Source of the DNA: Cupriavidus oxalaticus
GTDB lineage: Bacteria; Pseudomonadota; Gammaproteobacteria; Burkholderiales; Burkholderiaceae
Reading direction: 5' to 3'
Assembly: GCF_004768545.1 (NCBI RefSeq)
Contig: NZ_CP038634.1
Location: forward strand, 496,001-560,000
Length of the DNA stretch: 64,000 bases
The notes beneath the pieces are model-generated. The model saw only the letters and a program-made list of their open reading frames with translations, did no database searches and was not told where the DNA came from. This document shows positions 1 through 7,887 of the stretch, piece by piece; positions within the stretch are counted from its first letter, which is position 1; each line of letters starts with the position of its first letter. Made by a program: the position numbers and the translations under genes.

Positions 1-2
1 TG

Positions 3-239
3 GTTGCGGCCGCGGTCGGCACCGCGCAGGCAGCACCGCGCAGCGTCGATCCGTTCAGCGACGGCGCGCGCAGCGTCACCGGCACGCGCAGCTCGTTCAC
101 CGACGGCGCGCATACGGCCACCGGTACCCGCAGCAGCTTTACCGATGGCGCACACACCGCCACCGGCACCCGCAGCACCTTCACCGACGGCGCACACAAC
201 CCGAACGGTCCGCGCGACAGCTTCAGCGACGGCGCCTGA
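3..239 (+). CDS. Repeat-containing exported protein, C-terminal part (5' end outside window)
   Basis: The frame opens outside the window and ends at the TGA at 237-239, leaving 78 residues. The visible start VAAAVGTAQAAP reads like the end of a signal peptide with an AxA-type cleavage site, so the mature protein is probably exported. The rest is almost entirely tandem copies of a 14-residue unit, TGTRSSFTDGAHTA: three full copies and a degenerate fourth ending SFSDGA. I do not recognise a named family. The composition (Ser, Thr, Asp, Gly, His, few hydrophobics) suggests a flexible periplasmic or secreted polypeptide. The frame choice is supported by the repeat periodicity; the longer overlapping frame on the same strand is Arg/Ala/Pro-rich and looks like a shadow. 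Function unknown. Confidence 0.7.
   Translation, partial: VAAAVGTAQAAPRSVDPFSDGARSVTGTRSSFTDGAHTATGTRSSFTDGAHTATGTRSTFTDGAHNPNGPRDSFSDGA
78..203 (+). repeat. 42-bp tandem coding repeat, three copies
   Basis: Three consecutive 42-bp units, each coding TGTRS(S/T)FTDGAH plus two residues, lie in frame in the partial protein above, and a shorter diverged fourth follows to about 236. Wobble differences between copies show the array is not a very recent expansion. Such in-frame arrays can vary in copy number between strains. Confidence 0.8.
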
Positions 240-299
240 CCTCGGCCGCCCGCCGCGCGGCCACCATTGTGCCCACCACGGCGCGCACGCGGGACCGCA

Positions 300-1187
300 T
301 CAGCGCACCGCGCCGTAGATCCGGCGCGCATCCGCGGCGTCGGCGATCGGCCGGCCCAGCGTGAGTCCGCCCTGCACGGCCTGCGCCACCAGCGCGGCGT
401 TGCCGGGCGCGCGGCTGCCGTCGCGCAGCAGCAGGTTGTTCTCGAAGCCCACCCGCACATGGCCGCCGAACGCGGCGGCCGCGGTCACGCAGGCATTCTC
501 TTCGCGGCCAAAGGCGCAGATCGCCCACGGCAGCGCATCGTCGCTTTCCGCGGCCACCTGCAGGAACGGCAGCAGGTCGTGCGGCGACGAGACCTGCCCC
601 GCCGAATAGCGCCCCAGCACATACAGCAGCGACCACGCACCCGCCGGCACCAGTCCGCGCGCGCGCAGCGCATGCCAGCGGCGCACGTCGGCCGCGTCGT
701 ACAGGATGACCTGCGTCATCACGCGTTCGCGCGCCAGCCAGGCGAAGAACGCGGCCAGCTCGCTTTCCGGGATCTCCGGCACGGCCACCTCGCGCAAACC
801 CACCGACACGGCTTCGGGCCGCAGCTCGCGCACCATCGCCATCTGCGCGGGGGCCTTGTACACGCCGGCGGCTTCGCTGGTCACCTGCACCAGCAGCGAA
901 TCGCCGACGGCCTGCTTCACGGCGGCCAGCGCGTCGCGGTAGGCCTGCGCGTCGAGCGAATGGCGGCCCTGCGCATCGCGCACGTGCATATGCATCATGG
1001 CGGCGCCGGCATCGAGGCAGGCGCGCGCTTCCTGTGCCAGCGCCGCGGCGGTCAGCGGCACCGCGGGGTGGTCGGCAGCCTGCTTGTAGGCGCCGTTGGG
1101 CGCGACCGTGACGATCAGCGGGGAATCGGCAAGCGCCGCGCGGGCCGCGGCGGCTTGTGTCGAGGCAGACGGATTGGCTTGGGTCAT
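300..1187 (-). CDS. Beta-keto acid cleavage enzyme (BKACE, DUF849 family)
   Basis: The 295-residue protein matches the 3-keto-5-aminohexanoate cleavage enzyme (Kce/BKACE) family in length and motifs. These zinc enzymes condense a beta-keto acid with acetyl-CoA and split it to acetoacetate and a new CoA ester. The N-terminal LIVTVAPNGAYK segment, the metal-binding HMHVRD motif and the C-terminal HVRVGFENNLLLRDG stretch are all visible. Its ATG overlaps the TGA of the upstream dehydrogenase gene (ATGA at 1184-1187), so the two are translationally coupled. Family members differ in substrate (dehydrocarnitine, 3-keto-5-aminohexanoate, beta-ketoadipate and others). The neighbouring dehydrogenase suggests a beta-hydroxy acid is first oxidised and the ketone then cleaved. 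The exact substrate cannot be read from the sequence. Confidence 0.85.
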   Translation of the reverse strand: MTQANPSASTQAAAARAALADSPLIVTVAPNGAYKQAADHPAVPLTAAALAQEARACLDAGAAMMHMHVRDAQGRHSLDAQAYRDALAAVKQAVGDSLLVQVTSEAAGVYKAPAQMAMVRELRPEAVSVGLREVAVPEIPESELAAFFAWLARERVMTQVILYDAADVRRWHALRARGLVPAGAWSLLYVLGRYSAGQVSSPHDLLPFLQVAAESDDALPWAICAFGREENACVTAAAAFGGHVRVGFENNLLLRDGSRAPGNAALVAQAVQGGLTLGRPIADAADARRIYGAVR

Positions 1188-2161
1188 GGCTGGATCTCGG
1201 GCAATTCAGGAGCGATCAGGTCGAGGCCGGCGCGCAGCAGGCGGTCGTAGCGCGCGCGCTCGGCGGCAATGGCTGCGGGGCTCCAGACATAGAAGCCCTC
1301 GCCGCGCTTCATGCCGTGGCGGCCGTCGGCGGCGCGCTCGGCCAGGCAGCGCGCGGGATGGTCGTCGTTGCAGAAGCTCGGGTACATGGTGGCGCCGGCG
1401 GCGGCGTGCACGTCGATGCCGGCATGGTCGCGCTGCAGCACCGGGCCAGCCGCCAGAAAGCGGAAGCCGAAGCCGAAGCGCACCGCCGCATCCACGTCCT
1501 CGGGCGAGGCAATGCCGCGGTCGATCAGGTTGAAGGCCTCGCGCGACAGCGCGTGCTGCAGCCGGTTCGCAAGGAAGCCGGGCAGGTCCTTGCGCACTTT
1601 CACCGGCACCATCGCGCAGCGGCGCATGAACGCGATCAGCGCGTCGGCGCTGCCTTCGTCGCTGTCTTCGCCCATCACCACTTCGACCAGCGGCACCAGG
1701 TGCGCCGGCATGAAGAAATGCAGGCCCAGCATGCGCTCGCGCGACTCCAGCCCGCCGCCGATCGCGCTGATCGGGAAGCTGGAGCTGTTGCTGGCGAGCA
1801 CCGTGTCCGCCCGCGCGCGGCGGACCAGGTCGGCAAACAATTGCTGCTTGAGTTCCAGGCGCTCGGGGATGCATTCGATCACCAGGTCGACGGTGGCCCA
1901 TTCCACCTGGTCCAGCGTGGCGGCCACGGACAGGCATGCGGCGCCGTCGGCGCGGCCGATGGCGGCCAGGTTGTCGCGCACCCGCCCGGGCAGCGCGGCG
2001 CCGCGCGTGGCGTCAGGCTCGATCACGGTGGTGCGGCACAGGGCGCGAGTCAGCACCACGGCGACGTCGGCGCCCATGGTGCCGCCGCCCACCACCACCG
2101 CATGGGCGGCGCCGGGACGGCCCAGTGGGCTGGCAGTGACCGCTTCGGTCGGGTTCGGCAT
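1184..2161 (-). CDS. 3-hydroxyacyl-CoA dehydrogenase family protein (carnitine-dehydrogenase-like)
   Basis: A 325-residue NAD-dependent dehydrogenase. The Rossmann motif VVVGGGTMGADVA starts near residue 22, followed by the family SNSSSFPIS segment, the catalytic-region motif LGLHFFMPAHLVPLVEVV, and a C-terminal helical domain with FLANRLQHALSREA. It would oxidise a beta-hydroxy acid or acyl-CoA to the keto form. The ATG at 2161 was chosen because CCGGAGAA lies just upstream; the frame remains open further upstream but without a better ribosome-binding site. With the BKACE gene it forms a two-gene operon resembling known carnitine dehydrogenase/dehydrocarnitine-cleavage pairs, although no carnitine-type thioesterase or transporter is visible. 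Probably controlled by the divergent LysR gene. Confidence 0.82.
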   Translation of the reverse strand: MPNPTEAVTASPLGRPGAAHAVVVGGGTMGADVAVVLTRALCRTTVIEPDATRGAALPGRVRDNLAAIGRADGAACLSVAATLDQVEWATVDLVIECIPERLELKQQLFADLVRRARADTVLASNSSSFPISAIGGGLESRERMLGLHFFMPAHLVPLVEVVMGEDSDEGSADALIAFMRRCAMVPVKVRKDLPGFLANRLQHALSREAFNLIDRGIASPEDVDAAVRFGFGFRFLAAGPVLQRDHAGIDVHAAAGATMYPSFCNDDHPARCLAERAADGRHGMKRGEGFYVWSPAAIAAERARYDRLLRAGLDLIAPELPEIQP

Positions 2162-2257
2162 AGGTTCTCCGGGGAAGTCCTGCGGGATTGGTGCCGCCCC
2201 GGGGGCCGCAGTGGCGCGCCGGGCAACGGAATCCCGGCAGTGTAGAGAACTCGCTTT

Positions 2258-2308
2258 GATTGATGAAGTCGATTCTCTGGATAAAATGATCCACAAATCA
2301 GATCAATC
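2258..2308. promoter_or_regulatory. Inverted repeats in the LysR/dehydrogenase divergent promoter
   Basis: The 214-bp gap between the divergent genes becomes AT-rich here. It contains a perfect inverted repeat TGGAT-N6-ATCCA at 2278-2293, flanked by an outer pair GATTGAT (2258-2264) and ATCAATC (2302-2308). This is the expected place and symmetry for a LysR-type binding site, but binding is inferred only from position. Confidence 0.4.
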
Positions 2309-2375
2309 GCACGATCCGACCGCTCGTGCCGCTCATGTCTTCCGCGGCGCACACCGCGCCCGCCACTGCCTGACC

Positions 2376-3314
2376 ATGAAAATCAACCTGTCGATGCGGG
2401 ACATCGAGACCACGCTGGTGCTCGGCCGCACGCTCAATTACCGCCAGGCCGCCACCCAGCTGCACCTGTCCCAGTCCGCCCTGTCCACGCAGATCCTGCG
2501 CATCGAGGAATCGCTCGGCGTGCGCCTGTTCGATCGCACCACCCGCACCGTGCGCCTGACCGCCGCGGGCCAGGTCTTTATGCAGCAGGCCGCGCTGCTG
2601 CAGGCCGCCTTCCGCGGCGCCATCGACGCCGTTACCGGCATTGCCAGCGCCGAGCGCGGCCAGGTGGCCGTGGCGGCGCTGCCGTCGCTGGCGGCGCGCA
2701 TGCTGCCGCGCGTGCTGATGGCCTATCACCGGGCGCGCCCGGAAGTGGCGCTGAAGGTGATCGACACGCTGTCCGGCCCGGCCTTCGACCTGGTGCGCGC
2801 GGGCGAGGTGGACTTTGCGCTGACGGCGGCCGATCCGCAGCAGGCCGACCTGCATTACGAGCCGCTGCTGTCCGACCGCTTCGTGCTGCTGATCCCCTCG
2901 GCGCACCCGCTGGCGCGCAGCAGCGGCCCGTTGCGCTGGGCCGATACCGCCACCGCGCCGCACGTATCGATGACGCATCCCAGCAGCGTGCGCCAGTACG
3001 CCGAATGGGCCTTCCTGCAGAACAAGATCCGCTTCCAGCCGGTGTTCGAGGCCGAGCACCTGGCCACCATCGCGGCCATGGTCGAATGCGGCTTCGGCGT
3101 GGCGGCGCTGCCAGAGATTGCGGCCGGCACGGTGCGCCAGGCCGGCATCGTCGAGCGGTTACTGACCGCGCCAGTGACCGAGCGCTCGATCGGGCTGGTG
3201 ACCTCGCGCAACCGCTCGCTGTCCCCCGCCGCCGCCGAACTTGCCGCGGCGGTGCGCGCGCAGCTGGCGCATCCCGCCGCTGCCGGCGCCGGCGCCATGG
3301 AGGCCAGCGCATGA
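2376..3314 (+). CDS. LysR-family transcriptional regulator
   Basis: A 312-residue LysR protein. The N-terminal winged helix-turn-helix (about residues 8-66) has the typical LNYRQAATQLHLSQSALSTQ recognition region followed by RLFDRTTRTVRLTAAGQ. A LysR substrate-binding domain covers about residues 95-300 (GQVAVAALPSLAARMLP; GVAALPEIA). It is transcribed away from the dehydrogenase-BKACE pair across a 214-bp gap with inverted repeats, the usual arrangement for a local activator. Its inducer is probably a metabolite of that pathway. The ATG at 2376 begins MKINLSMRD, which places the helix-turn-helix at the normal distance from the N terminus; longer in-frame extensions lack family similarity. 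Confidence 0.9.
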   Translation: MKINLSMRDIETTLVLGRTLNYRQAATQLHLSQSALSTQILRIEESLGVRLFDRTTRTVRLTAAGQVFMQQAALLQAAFRGAIDAVTGIASAERGQVAVAALPSLAARMLPRVLMAYHRARPEVALKVIDTLSGPAFDLVRAGEVDFALTAADPQQADLHYEPLLSDRFVLLIPSAHPLARSSGPLRWADTATAPHVSMTHPSSVRQYAEWAFLQNKIRFQPVFEAEHLATIAAMVECGFGVAALPEIAAGTVRQAGIVERLLTAPVTERSIGLVTSRNRSLSPAAAELAAAVRAQLAHPAAAGAGAMEASA

Positions 3315-3613
3315 GCATCATCGTCGATATCCTGATCCTGGCCGGCGCGCTGCCGGCCATCGTCGCGGTGGTGCAGTGGTCGCGGTGGTCTGCGCCGGCC
3401 TTATGGCCAGCGCGCTCGGGCCGACGCGCCTGAACCCGCCGAACTGGCGCCACCTGCGCATGATGTGGGAGCTCGCGATGCCGCGCACCATTACCCGCAC
3501 GGCATCGAGCCGGGCTCGCGACCGGCCGCTGGCGCGCGCTGGCCGATCGCTTCGGGCTGCCGATCCGCCGCCGCCGTCAGGACAGGCCCGGCACGGAGCC
3601 GGGCCCGCAGGCT
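3311..3613 (+). pseudogene. Probable decayed small membrane-protein gene with a short tandem duplication
   Basis: An ATG at 3311 overlaps the LysR stop (ATGA) and opens MSIIVDILILAGALPAIVAVV, a credible membrane segment, but the frame stops at 3433 after 40 residues. At about 3363-3390 the string GTCGCGGTGGT occurs twice, 17 bp apart. Removing one 17-bp unit restores a frame that continues VCAGLMASALGPTRLNPPNW and remains open well past it. The simplest reading is a small gene, once translationally coupled to lysR, broken by a 17-bp duplication. I do not recognise the original family, and the downstream part is too Arg/Pro-rich to be convincing. Confidence 0.4.
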
Positions 3614-3784
3614 TTAGGAAGGGTCTTTGGTACGCGTGCGCGAGACGGCCATCATGATGCCGACGCCGAGCACGATCAGGCAGGCGATGCCGATATAAAC
3701 GGTCGCGAGGCCGGCCGTTGACATCGCCCAGGCGATGCCGCCGACCAGGACCAGCAAGCCAATGATGTATAGCGCGAATGACAT
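3614..3784 (-). CDS. Small two-helix inner-membrane protein
   Basis: A 56-residue protein with two predicted transmembrane helices (about residues 3-22 and 28-47) and a short positively charged tail, SRTRTKDPS. The ATG at 3784 is preceded by AAGGAG with good spacing, which makes this small gene credible. The in-frame upstream extension lacks similar support. No domain is recognised. It lies alone between the decayed gene and the gntR operon; its function is unknown. Confidence 0.65.
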   Translation of the reverse strand: MSFALYIIGLLVLVGGIAWAMSTAGLATVYIGIACLIVLGVGIMMAVSRTRTKDPS

Positions 3785-3950
3785 GAATCGGCTCCTTGCG
3801 GTGGTGACGCTGCTTCCAATGTAGGCAGCGTCACGCGCGCAAGGGATAGGACGATGGCGGACGGCGGCGTAGGCGGGTTCTGACTTCGCTGTGATGCCGC
3901 TGCCACAGGGCGGTGGCCGCAATGCGGCCCGCCGGGGCTGTCCGCAGGGT

Positions 3951-4622
3951 TCAGGCAGCGCCCCGGGCCTGCGCCGCGGCGAGATAGGCATCGCGCGACG
4001 GCAGCAGGTGGCGGCGGCACAGTTCCACCAGCGCCTCGCGGTTGCCCTGCTGCAGCGCCTCGATCATGGCCCAGTGCTCCTGCCGAGCGCGCTCGCGATA
4101 GGCCGCGGCCGCCAGCGTGCCGAACCGGATCGGGTGGGTGCGGCGCGCATAGTCGCCGATGGCCTGCTGCAGCACGGCATTGCCGGTCAGCGCGAACAGC
4201 TCGCGGTGAAAGGCCTGGTTGATGCGGAACACCGCGCGCGCATCGCCAGCGGCCACGGCGGCGTCATGCTGCTTCTGCACCGCGGCCAGCGGCGCCAGCC
4301 GCGCCGGCGGCACCGGCAGGTCGATCTGCCCGGCGGCATGGCATTCCAGCACTTCGCGCAGTGCGTACAGTTCCAGCACCTCGCGCGCGGAGAACGCGCG
4401 CACCACCGCGCCGACATTGCGCTTGCGCTCGACCACGCCGATCGCCTCCAGCCCCGCCAGCACCTGCCGCACCACATGCCGCTTGAGGGCGAAGCGCGCC
4501 ATCAGGTCGTCCTCGGTCAGCCGCTCGCGCGGATGCAGGCGGCCGAAGACGATGTCCTCCTCCAGCGTATCGACGGCCTGCTGCATGGCGCCGGCTTCGG
4601 ACTGTGGGGTGATGTCCGGCAT
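3951..4622 (-). CDS. GntR-family transcriptional regulator (FadR/FCD subfamily)
   Basis: A 223-residue regulator. An N-terminal winged helix (about residues 12-75) has the GRLHPRERLTEDDLMARF and VRQVLAGLEAIGVV segments of GntR proteins. An all-helical FCD-type ligand-binding domain follows (ELYALREVLECHAAG; INQAFHRELFALTGN; the His residues here usually bind a metal). It starts 3 bp downstream of the dehydratase stop codon and is therefore co-transcribed with it. FCD-type regulators commonly repress sugar-acid catabolic genes and respond to the substrate or an intermediate, so autoregulation of this operon and of the divergent Bug gene is likely but inferred. Confidence 0.88.
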   Translation of the reverse strand: MPDITPQSEAGAMQQAVDTLEEDIVFGRLHPRERLTEDDLMARFALKRHVVRQVLAGLEAIGVVERKRNVGAVVRAFSAREVLELYALREVLECHAAGQIDLPVPPARLAPLAAVQKQHDAAVAAGDARAVFRINQAFHRELFALTGNAVLQQAIGDYARRTHPIRFGTLAAAAYRERARQEHWAMIEALQQGNREALVELCRRHLLPSRDAYLAAAQARGAA

Positions 4623-4625
4623 GGC

Positions 4626-6380
4626 TCAGCGCTGGTGCGGCACGGTATCGACGGTCTGCGTCGCGCGCAGGAAGTCGAAGTCGACGCCCTGGTCGGCCTG
4701 CGTCACGGTCTCGAGGAACAGCTTGCGGTAGCCGCGCTCGGCGCGCGGGCGCTCCACCGGCTGCGCCGCGGCGCGGCGGGCCAGTTCGGCGTCGTCGACC
4801 AGCAGCGTCAGGTCGCGCTCGCGCACCGACAGGCGGATGCGGTCGCCGCTGCGCACCAGCGCCAGCGGACCGCCGATGGCCGCTTCGGGCGTCACGTGCA
4901 GCACGATGGTGCCTGCCGCGGTGCCGCTCATGCGGCCGTCCGAGATGCGCACCATGTCCTTGACCCCGGCGCGCGCCAGCTTGCGCGGGATCGGCATGTA
5001 GCCCGCTTCGGGCATGCCGGGCGCGCCGGTGGGTCCGATGCGCTTGAGCACCAGGATATCGTCGGCCTTGACGTCGAGCGCTTCGTCGTCGATGCGCAGC
5101 GCCATGTCCTCGGCGTTCTCGAATACCACGGCGCGGCCCTCGTGCTCCATCAGCACCGGATCGGCCGCGGACTGCTTGATGATGGCGCCGCCCGGCGCCA
5201 GGTTGCCGCGCAGCACGGCCAGGCCGCCGGCCGGGTAGATCGGGTCGGCCGCTCTGCGGATCACGTCCTGCTCGAACGGCGGCGGCGCGGCGTCAAGCTC
5301 TTCGCCAAGCGTGCGGCCGGACACGGTCAGCGTGTCCAGGTGCAGCAGCGGACGCAGCTCGCGCAGCAGCATGGTCATGCCGCCGGCCTTGTGGAAGTCC
5401 TCCATGTAGTGCTGGCCGGAGGGCTTGAGGTCGACCAGCACCGGCGTCTCGCGGCTCATGCGGTCCAGGCCCGCCAGGTCGATATCGATGCCGAGGCGGC
5501 CGGCAATGGCGGTCAGGTGCACGATGCCGTTGGTCGAGCCGCCGATCGCCAGCAGCACGCGCAGTGCGTTCTCGAAAGCCTTGCCGGTCAGGATGCGGTC
5601 CGGCGTCAGGCGCGCCTTGGCCATCGCCACCGCCGTGGTGCCGGTGCGCTCGGCCACGCGGATGCGGTCGGCCGTCACCGCGGGCGCCGAGGCACCGCCG
5701 GCCACCATCATGCCAAGCGCCTCGGTCACGCACGCCATGGTGCTGGCCGTGCCCATCACCGAACAGCTGCCGACGCTGGCCACCAGCTGGTTGTTGACGT
5801 CGGCGATCTCGGCGGCATCGATCTCTTCGGCACGATAGCGGCCCCAGTAGCGGCGGCAGTCAGTGCAGGCGCCCACGCGCTCGCCACGATGCGCGCCGGT
5901 GAGCATCGAACCGGTTACCAGCTGGATCGCCGGCACCCCGGCCGAGGCCGCGCCCATCAACTGCGCCGGCACGGTCTTGTCGCAGCCGCCGATCAGCACT
6001 ACCGCGTCCATGGGCTGCGCGCGGATCATTTCCTCGGTGTCCATCGACATCAGGTTGCGCAGGTACATGCTGGTCGGCGCGGAAAAGCTCTCGTGCACCG
6101 AGATGGTCGGGAAATCCACCGGCAGGCCGCCGGCCAGCATCACGCCGCGCCGGACCGCGTCGATCAGCTGCGGCGCGTTGCCGTGGCAGGGGTTGTAGCT
6201 GCTGCCGGTGTTGACGATGCCGATCACCGGCCGCGACAGCGCGTCGTCGGTATAGCCGGCGCCCTTGATAAAGGCCTTGCGCAGGAACAGCGAGAAGCCG
6301 GTGTCGCCGTAGTTGGTCAGGCCCTTGGCCAGGCCTTGCGGTCGGGTGGCGTCGGGCTTGCTGGGGTCGTTGGCGGACAT
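4626..6380 (-). CDS. IlvD/Edd-family dehydratase, probably for a sugar acid
   Basis: A 584-residue member of the iron-sulfur dehydratase family that includes dihydroxyacid, phosphogluconate and pentonate/hexonate dehydratases. Family signatures visible are YNPCHGN, GGCDKTVPAQLMGA, GACTDCRRYW and GSCSVMGTASTM; their Cys residues include the expected cluster ligands. The C-terminal DGRMSGTAAGTIVLH region is also present. The TDCRRYWGRYRAEEI stretch and the pairing with a GntR regulator and a Bug protein favour an aldonic-acid dehydratase (arabonate/xylonate-like) over the branched-chain amino-acid enzyme, but the substrate is not certain. The ATG at 6380 has GGAGAT 7 nt upstream; an in-frame ATG five codons earlier has weaker support. 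Confidence 0.85.
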   Translation of the reverse strand: MSANDPSKPDATRPQGLAKGLTNYGDTGFSLFLRKAFIKGAGYTDDALSRPVIGIVNTGSSYNPCHGNAPQLIDAVRRGVMLAGGLPVDFPTISVHESFSAPTSMYLRNLMSMDTEEMIRAQPMDAVVLIGGCDKTVPAQLMGAASAGVPAIQLVTGSMLTGAHRGERVGACTDCRRYWGRYRAEEIDAAEIADVNNQLVASVGSCSVMGTASTMACVTEALGMMVAGGASAPAVTADRIRVAERTGTTAVAMAKARLTPDRILTGKAFENALRVLLAIGGSTNGIVHLTAIAGRLGIDIDLAGLDRMSRETPVLVDLKPSGQHYMEDFHKAGGMTMLLRELRPLLHLDTLTVSGRTLGEELDAAPPPFEQDVIRRAADPIYPAGGLAVLRGNLAPGGAIIKQSAADPVLMEHEGRAVVFENAEDMALRIDDEALDVKADDILVLKRIGPTGAPGMPEAGYMPIPRKLARAGVKDMVRISDGRMSGTAAGTIVLHVTPEAAIGGPLALVRSGDRIRLSVRERDLTLLVDDAELARRAAAQPVERPRAERGYRKLFLETVTQADQGVDFDFLRATQTVDTVPHQR

Positions 6381-6399
6381 GAGGGCTATCTCCAATGAA

Positions 6400-6484
6400 A
6401 TTATTGATAATCGATGGCCGGAAGCTTAGCGGCCAATGCTGGCGTAGCGCAAGCCCGGCATCGCACCGCATTAATTGATTCAAT
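6400..6484. promoter_or_regulatory. Candidate GntR operators between the dehydratase and Bug genes
   Basis: Two perfect short inverted repeats lie in the AT-rich divergent promoter: ATTAT-TG-ATAAT at 6400-6411, about 20 bp upstream of the dehydratase start, and ATTGA-T-TCAAT at 6474-6484. A looser GATT-N4-AATC follows near 6513. Symmetry and placement fit a GntR/FadR-type repressor, but this is inference. Confidence 0.4.
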
Positions 6485-6638
6485 CCAGAGATCAGTCGAT
6501 AGAAAAATACGGATTCATCAATCAAGCGGCCCGGCCTACACTTGGCCCCGATAACGAGCCGGGCGTCATCCGCCGGCGGCCACCCGCCGCCCGCCGATCC
6601 ATTCCCATTCCAACGATTTCCCGGCACAGGAGACCCAC

Positions 6639-7673
6639 ATGCCTGGCATTTCGCCCACGGCCGCCCGCGCCACCACAGCGGCGCGCCGCACCCCTCGCCG
6701 CTCCATCCTGGTCGCTTCTCTCGCATTTGCCGGCATGCTGCTCGCCCCGGCTTGGGGCATGGCCGCGGACGCCTATCCCGCCAAGCCGATCCGGCTGGTC
6801 GTGCCCTACCCGCCCGGCGGCGCCACCGACGTGATCGGCCGCACGCTGGCCCAGCGCCTGTCCACCACGCTCGGCCAGCAGGTGGTGGTCGACAACCGCG
6901 CCGGCGCCGCGGGCAATATCGGCGCCGAGCTGGTCGCCAAGTCGCCCGCCGACGGCTATACCCTGCTGCTGGGCGCGCTCACCAGCCACGCCATCAACGC
7001 CGCGCTGTACAAGAGCCGCGTGCCTTACGACCTGGAGAAGAGCTTCGCGCCGGTGTCGATCGTCGGCACCGTGCCGCTGGTGTTCGTGGTCAATCCGTCG
7101 GTCAGCGCCAGCAGCCTGCCGCAACTGGTCTCGCTGGCAAAATCCAGGCCCGGCGCCATCACCTTCGCCTCGGCCGGCAACGGTTCTCCGCAGCACCTGG
7201 CCGGCGAGATGTTCAAGCGCATGGCCGGCGTGGAGATGCTGCACGTGCCATACAAGGGCAGCGGCCCGGCCATGACCGACCTGATCGGCGGTCAGGTGCT
7301 GAGCATGGTCGAGACCGTTCCCGCGGCCCAGGCCTACGTCAAGACCGGCAAGATCCGCGCCCTGGCGGTGGCCTCGTCCGAGCGCGTCAGTGCGCTGCCC
7401 GACGTGCCGACCGCCACCGAAGCCGGACTGAAAGACTTCGAAGTCAGCTCGATGTTCGGCATCGTCGCTCCGGCGGGCACGCCGGCGCCGGTGATCGACC
7501 GGCTCAGCGGCGACCTGAAGAAGATCCTGGCAGAGCCGGAAGTCCAGGCCACGCTGCTCAAGCAAGGGGCGATTGCCACGTGGACGACGCCGGCGCAGGC
7601 GAGTGCGCGGATCAAGGCCGAGGTCGGCAAGTGGAATACGGTGATCCGGGAGGCGGGGGTGAAGCCGGAGTAG
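6639..7673 (+). CDS. Bug-family periplasmic solute-binding protein (TctC-like)
   Basis: A 344-residue extracytoplasmic binding protein. A long signal peptide (about residues 1-43: Arg-rich n-region, hydrophobic core, cleavage near WGMAADA) precedes the family start YPAKPIRLVVPYPPGGATD. The family motifs VVDNRAGAAGNIGAELVAKS, DGYTLLLG and PYKGSGPAMTDLIGGQV all follow. Such proteins bind carboxylates and, when TctAB membrane partners exist, feed tripartite tricarboxylate transporters; no partner is encoded here, as is common for Bug genes in Burkholderiales. Divergent transcription from the sugar-acid dehydratase and the shared operator-rich gap suggest it captures that pathway's substrate. Confidence 0.88.
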   Translation: MPGISPTAARATTAARRTPRRSILVASLAFAGMLLAPAWGMAADAYPAKPIRLVVPYPPGGATDVIGRTLAQRLSTTLGQQVVVDNRAGAAGNIGAELVAKSPADGYTLLLGALTSHAINAALYKSRVPYDLEKSFAPVSIVGTVPLVFVVNPSVSASSLPQLVSLAKSRPGAITFASAGNGSPQHLAGEMFKRMAGVEMLHVPYKGSGPAMTDLIGGQVLSMVETVPAAQAYVKTGKIRALAVASSERVSALPDVPTATEAGLKDFEVSSMFGIVAPAGTPAPVIDRLSGDLKKILAEPEVQATLLKQGAIATWTTPAQASARIKAEVGKWNTVIREAGVKPE

Positions 7674-7691
7674 TCATTGGATGCAGTCCGA

Positions 7692-7736
7692 ATACCCAGG
7701 ACATGGGTTTTTCCGGGTTAGCAGTGACATGGGTAT
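7692..7736. repeat. Short inverted repeat downstream of the Bug gene
   Basis: ATACCCA (7692-7698) and TGGGTAT (7730-7736) form an imperfectly spaced inverted pair, and ACATGGGT occurs twice (7701-7708 and 7727-7734). The first half also makes a weak 5-bp hairpin followed by five Ts and could act as a poor terminator for the Bug gene. It might instead be a mobile-element remnant, but no transposase fragment is visible. The rest of 7674-7887 shows nothing else. Confidence 0.3.
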
Positions 7737-7887
7737 GAATGCCTCCCTCGTCACTCTGTTATGCCCCGCATTCCGCCCTGCTGTATCTGTGCCCCGCCTG
7801 CTCCCGCCCGTATACTCTGGGGGCCGGGCGCGGCCCTAGCCCGCGCCTCACCGATTCCACAAACAGATCAAGCAACGGAGCAGCAGC

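Noticed and set aside
3891..6398. 835-residue plus-strand open frame opposite the GntR and IlvD genes
   Set aside because: Low-complexity His/Arg/Gln/Ala composition with no motifs; the opposite strand encodes complete GntR and IlvD proteins. High-GC antisense shadow.
7692..7736. Possible insertion-sequence remnant downstream of the Bug gene
   Set aside because: Inverted and direct ACATGGGT repeats are present, but no transposase fragment or target-site duplication could be seen; kept only as a repeat.
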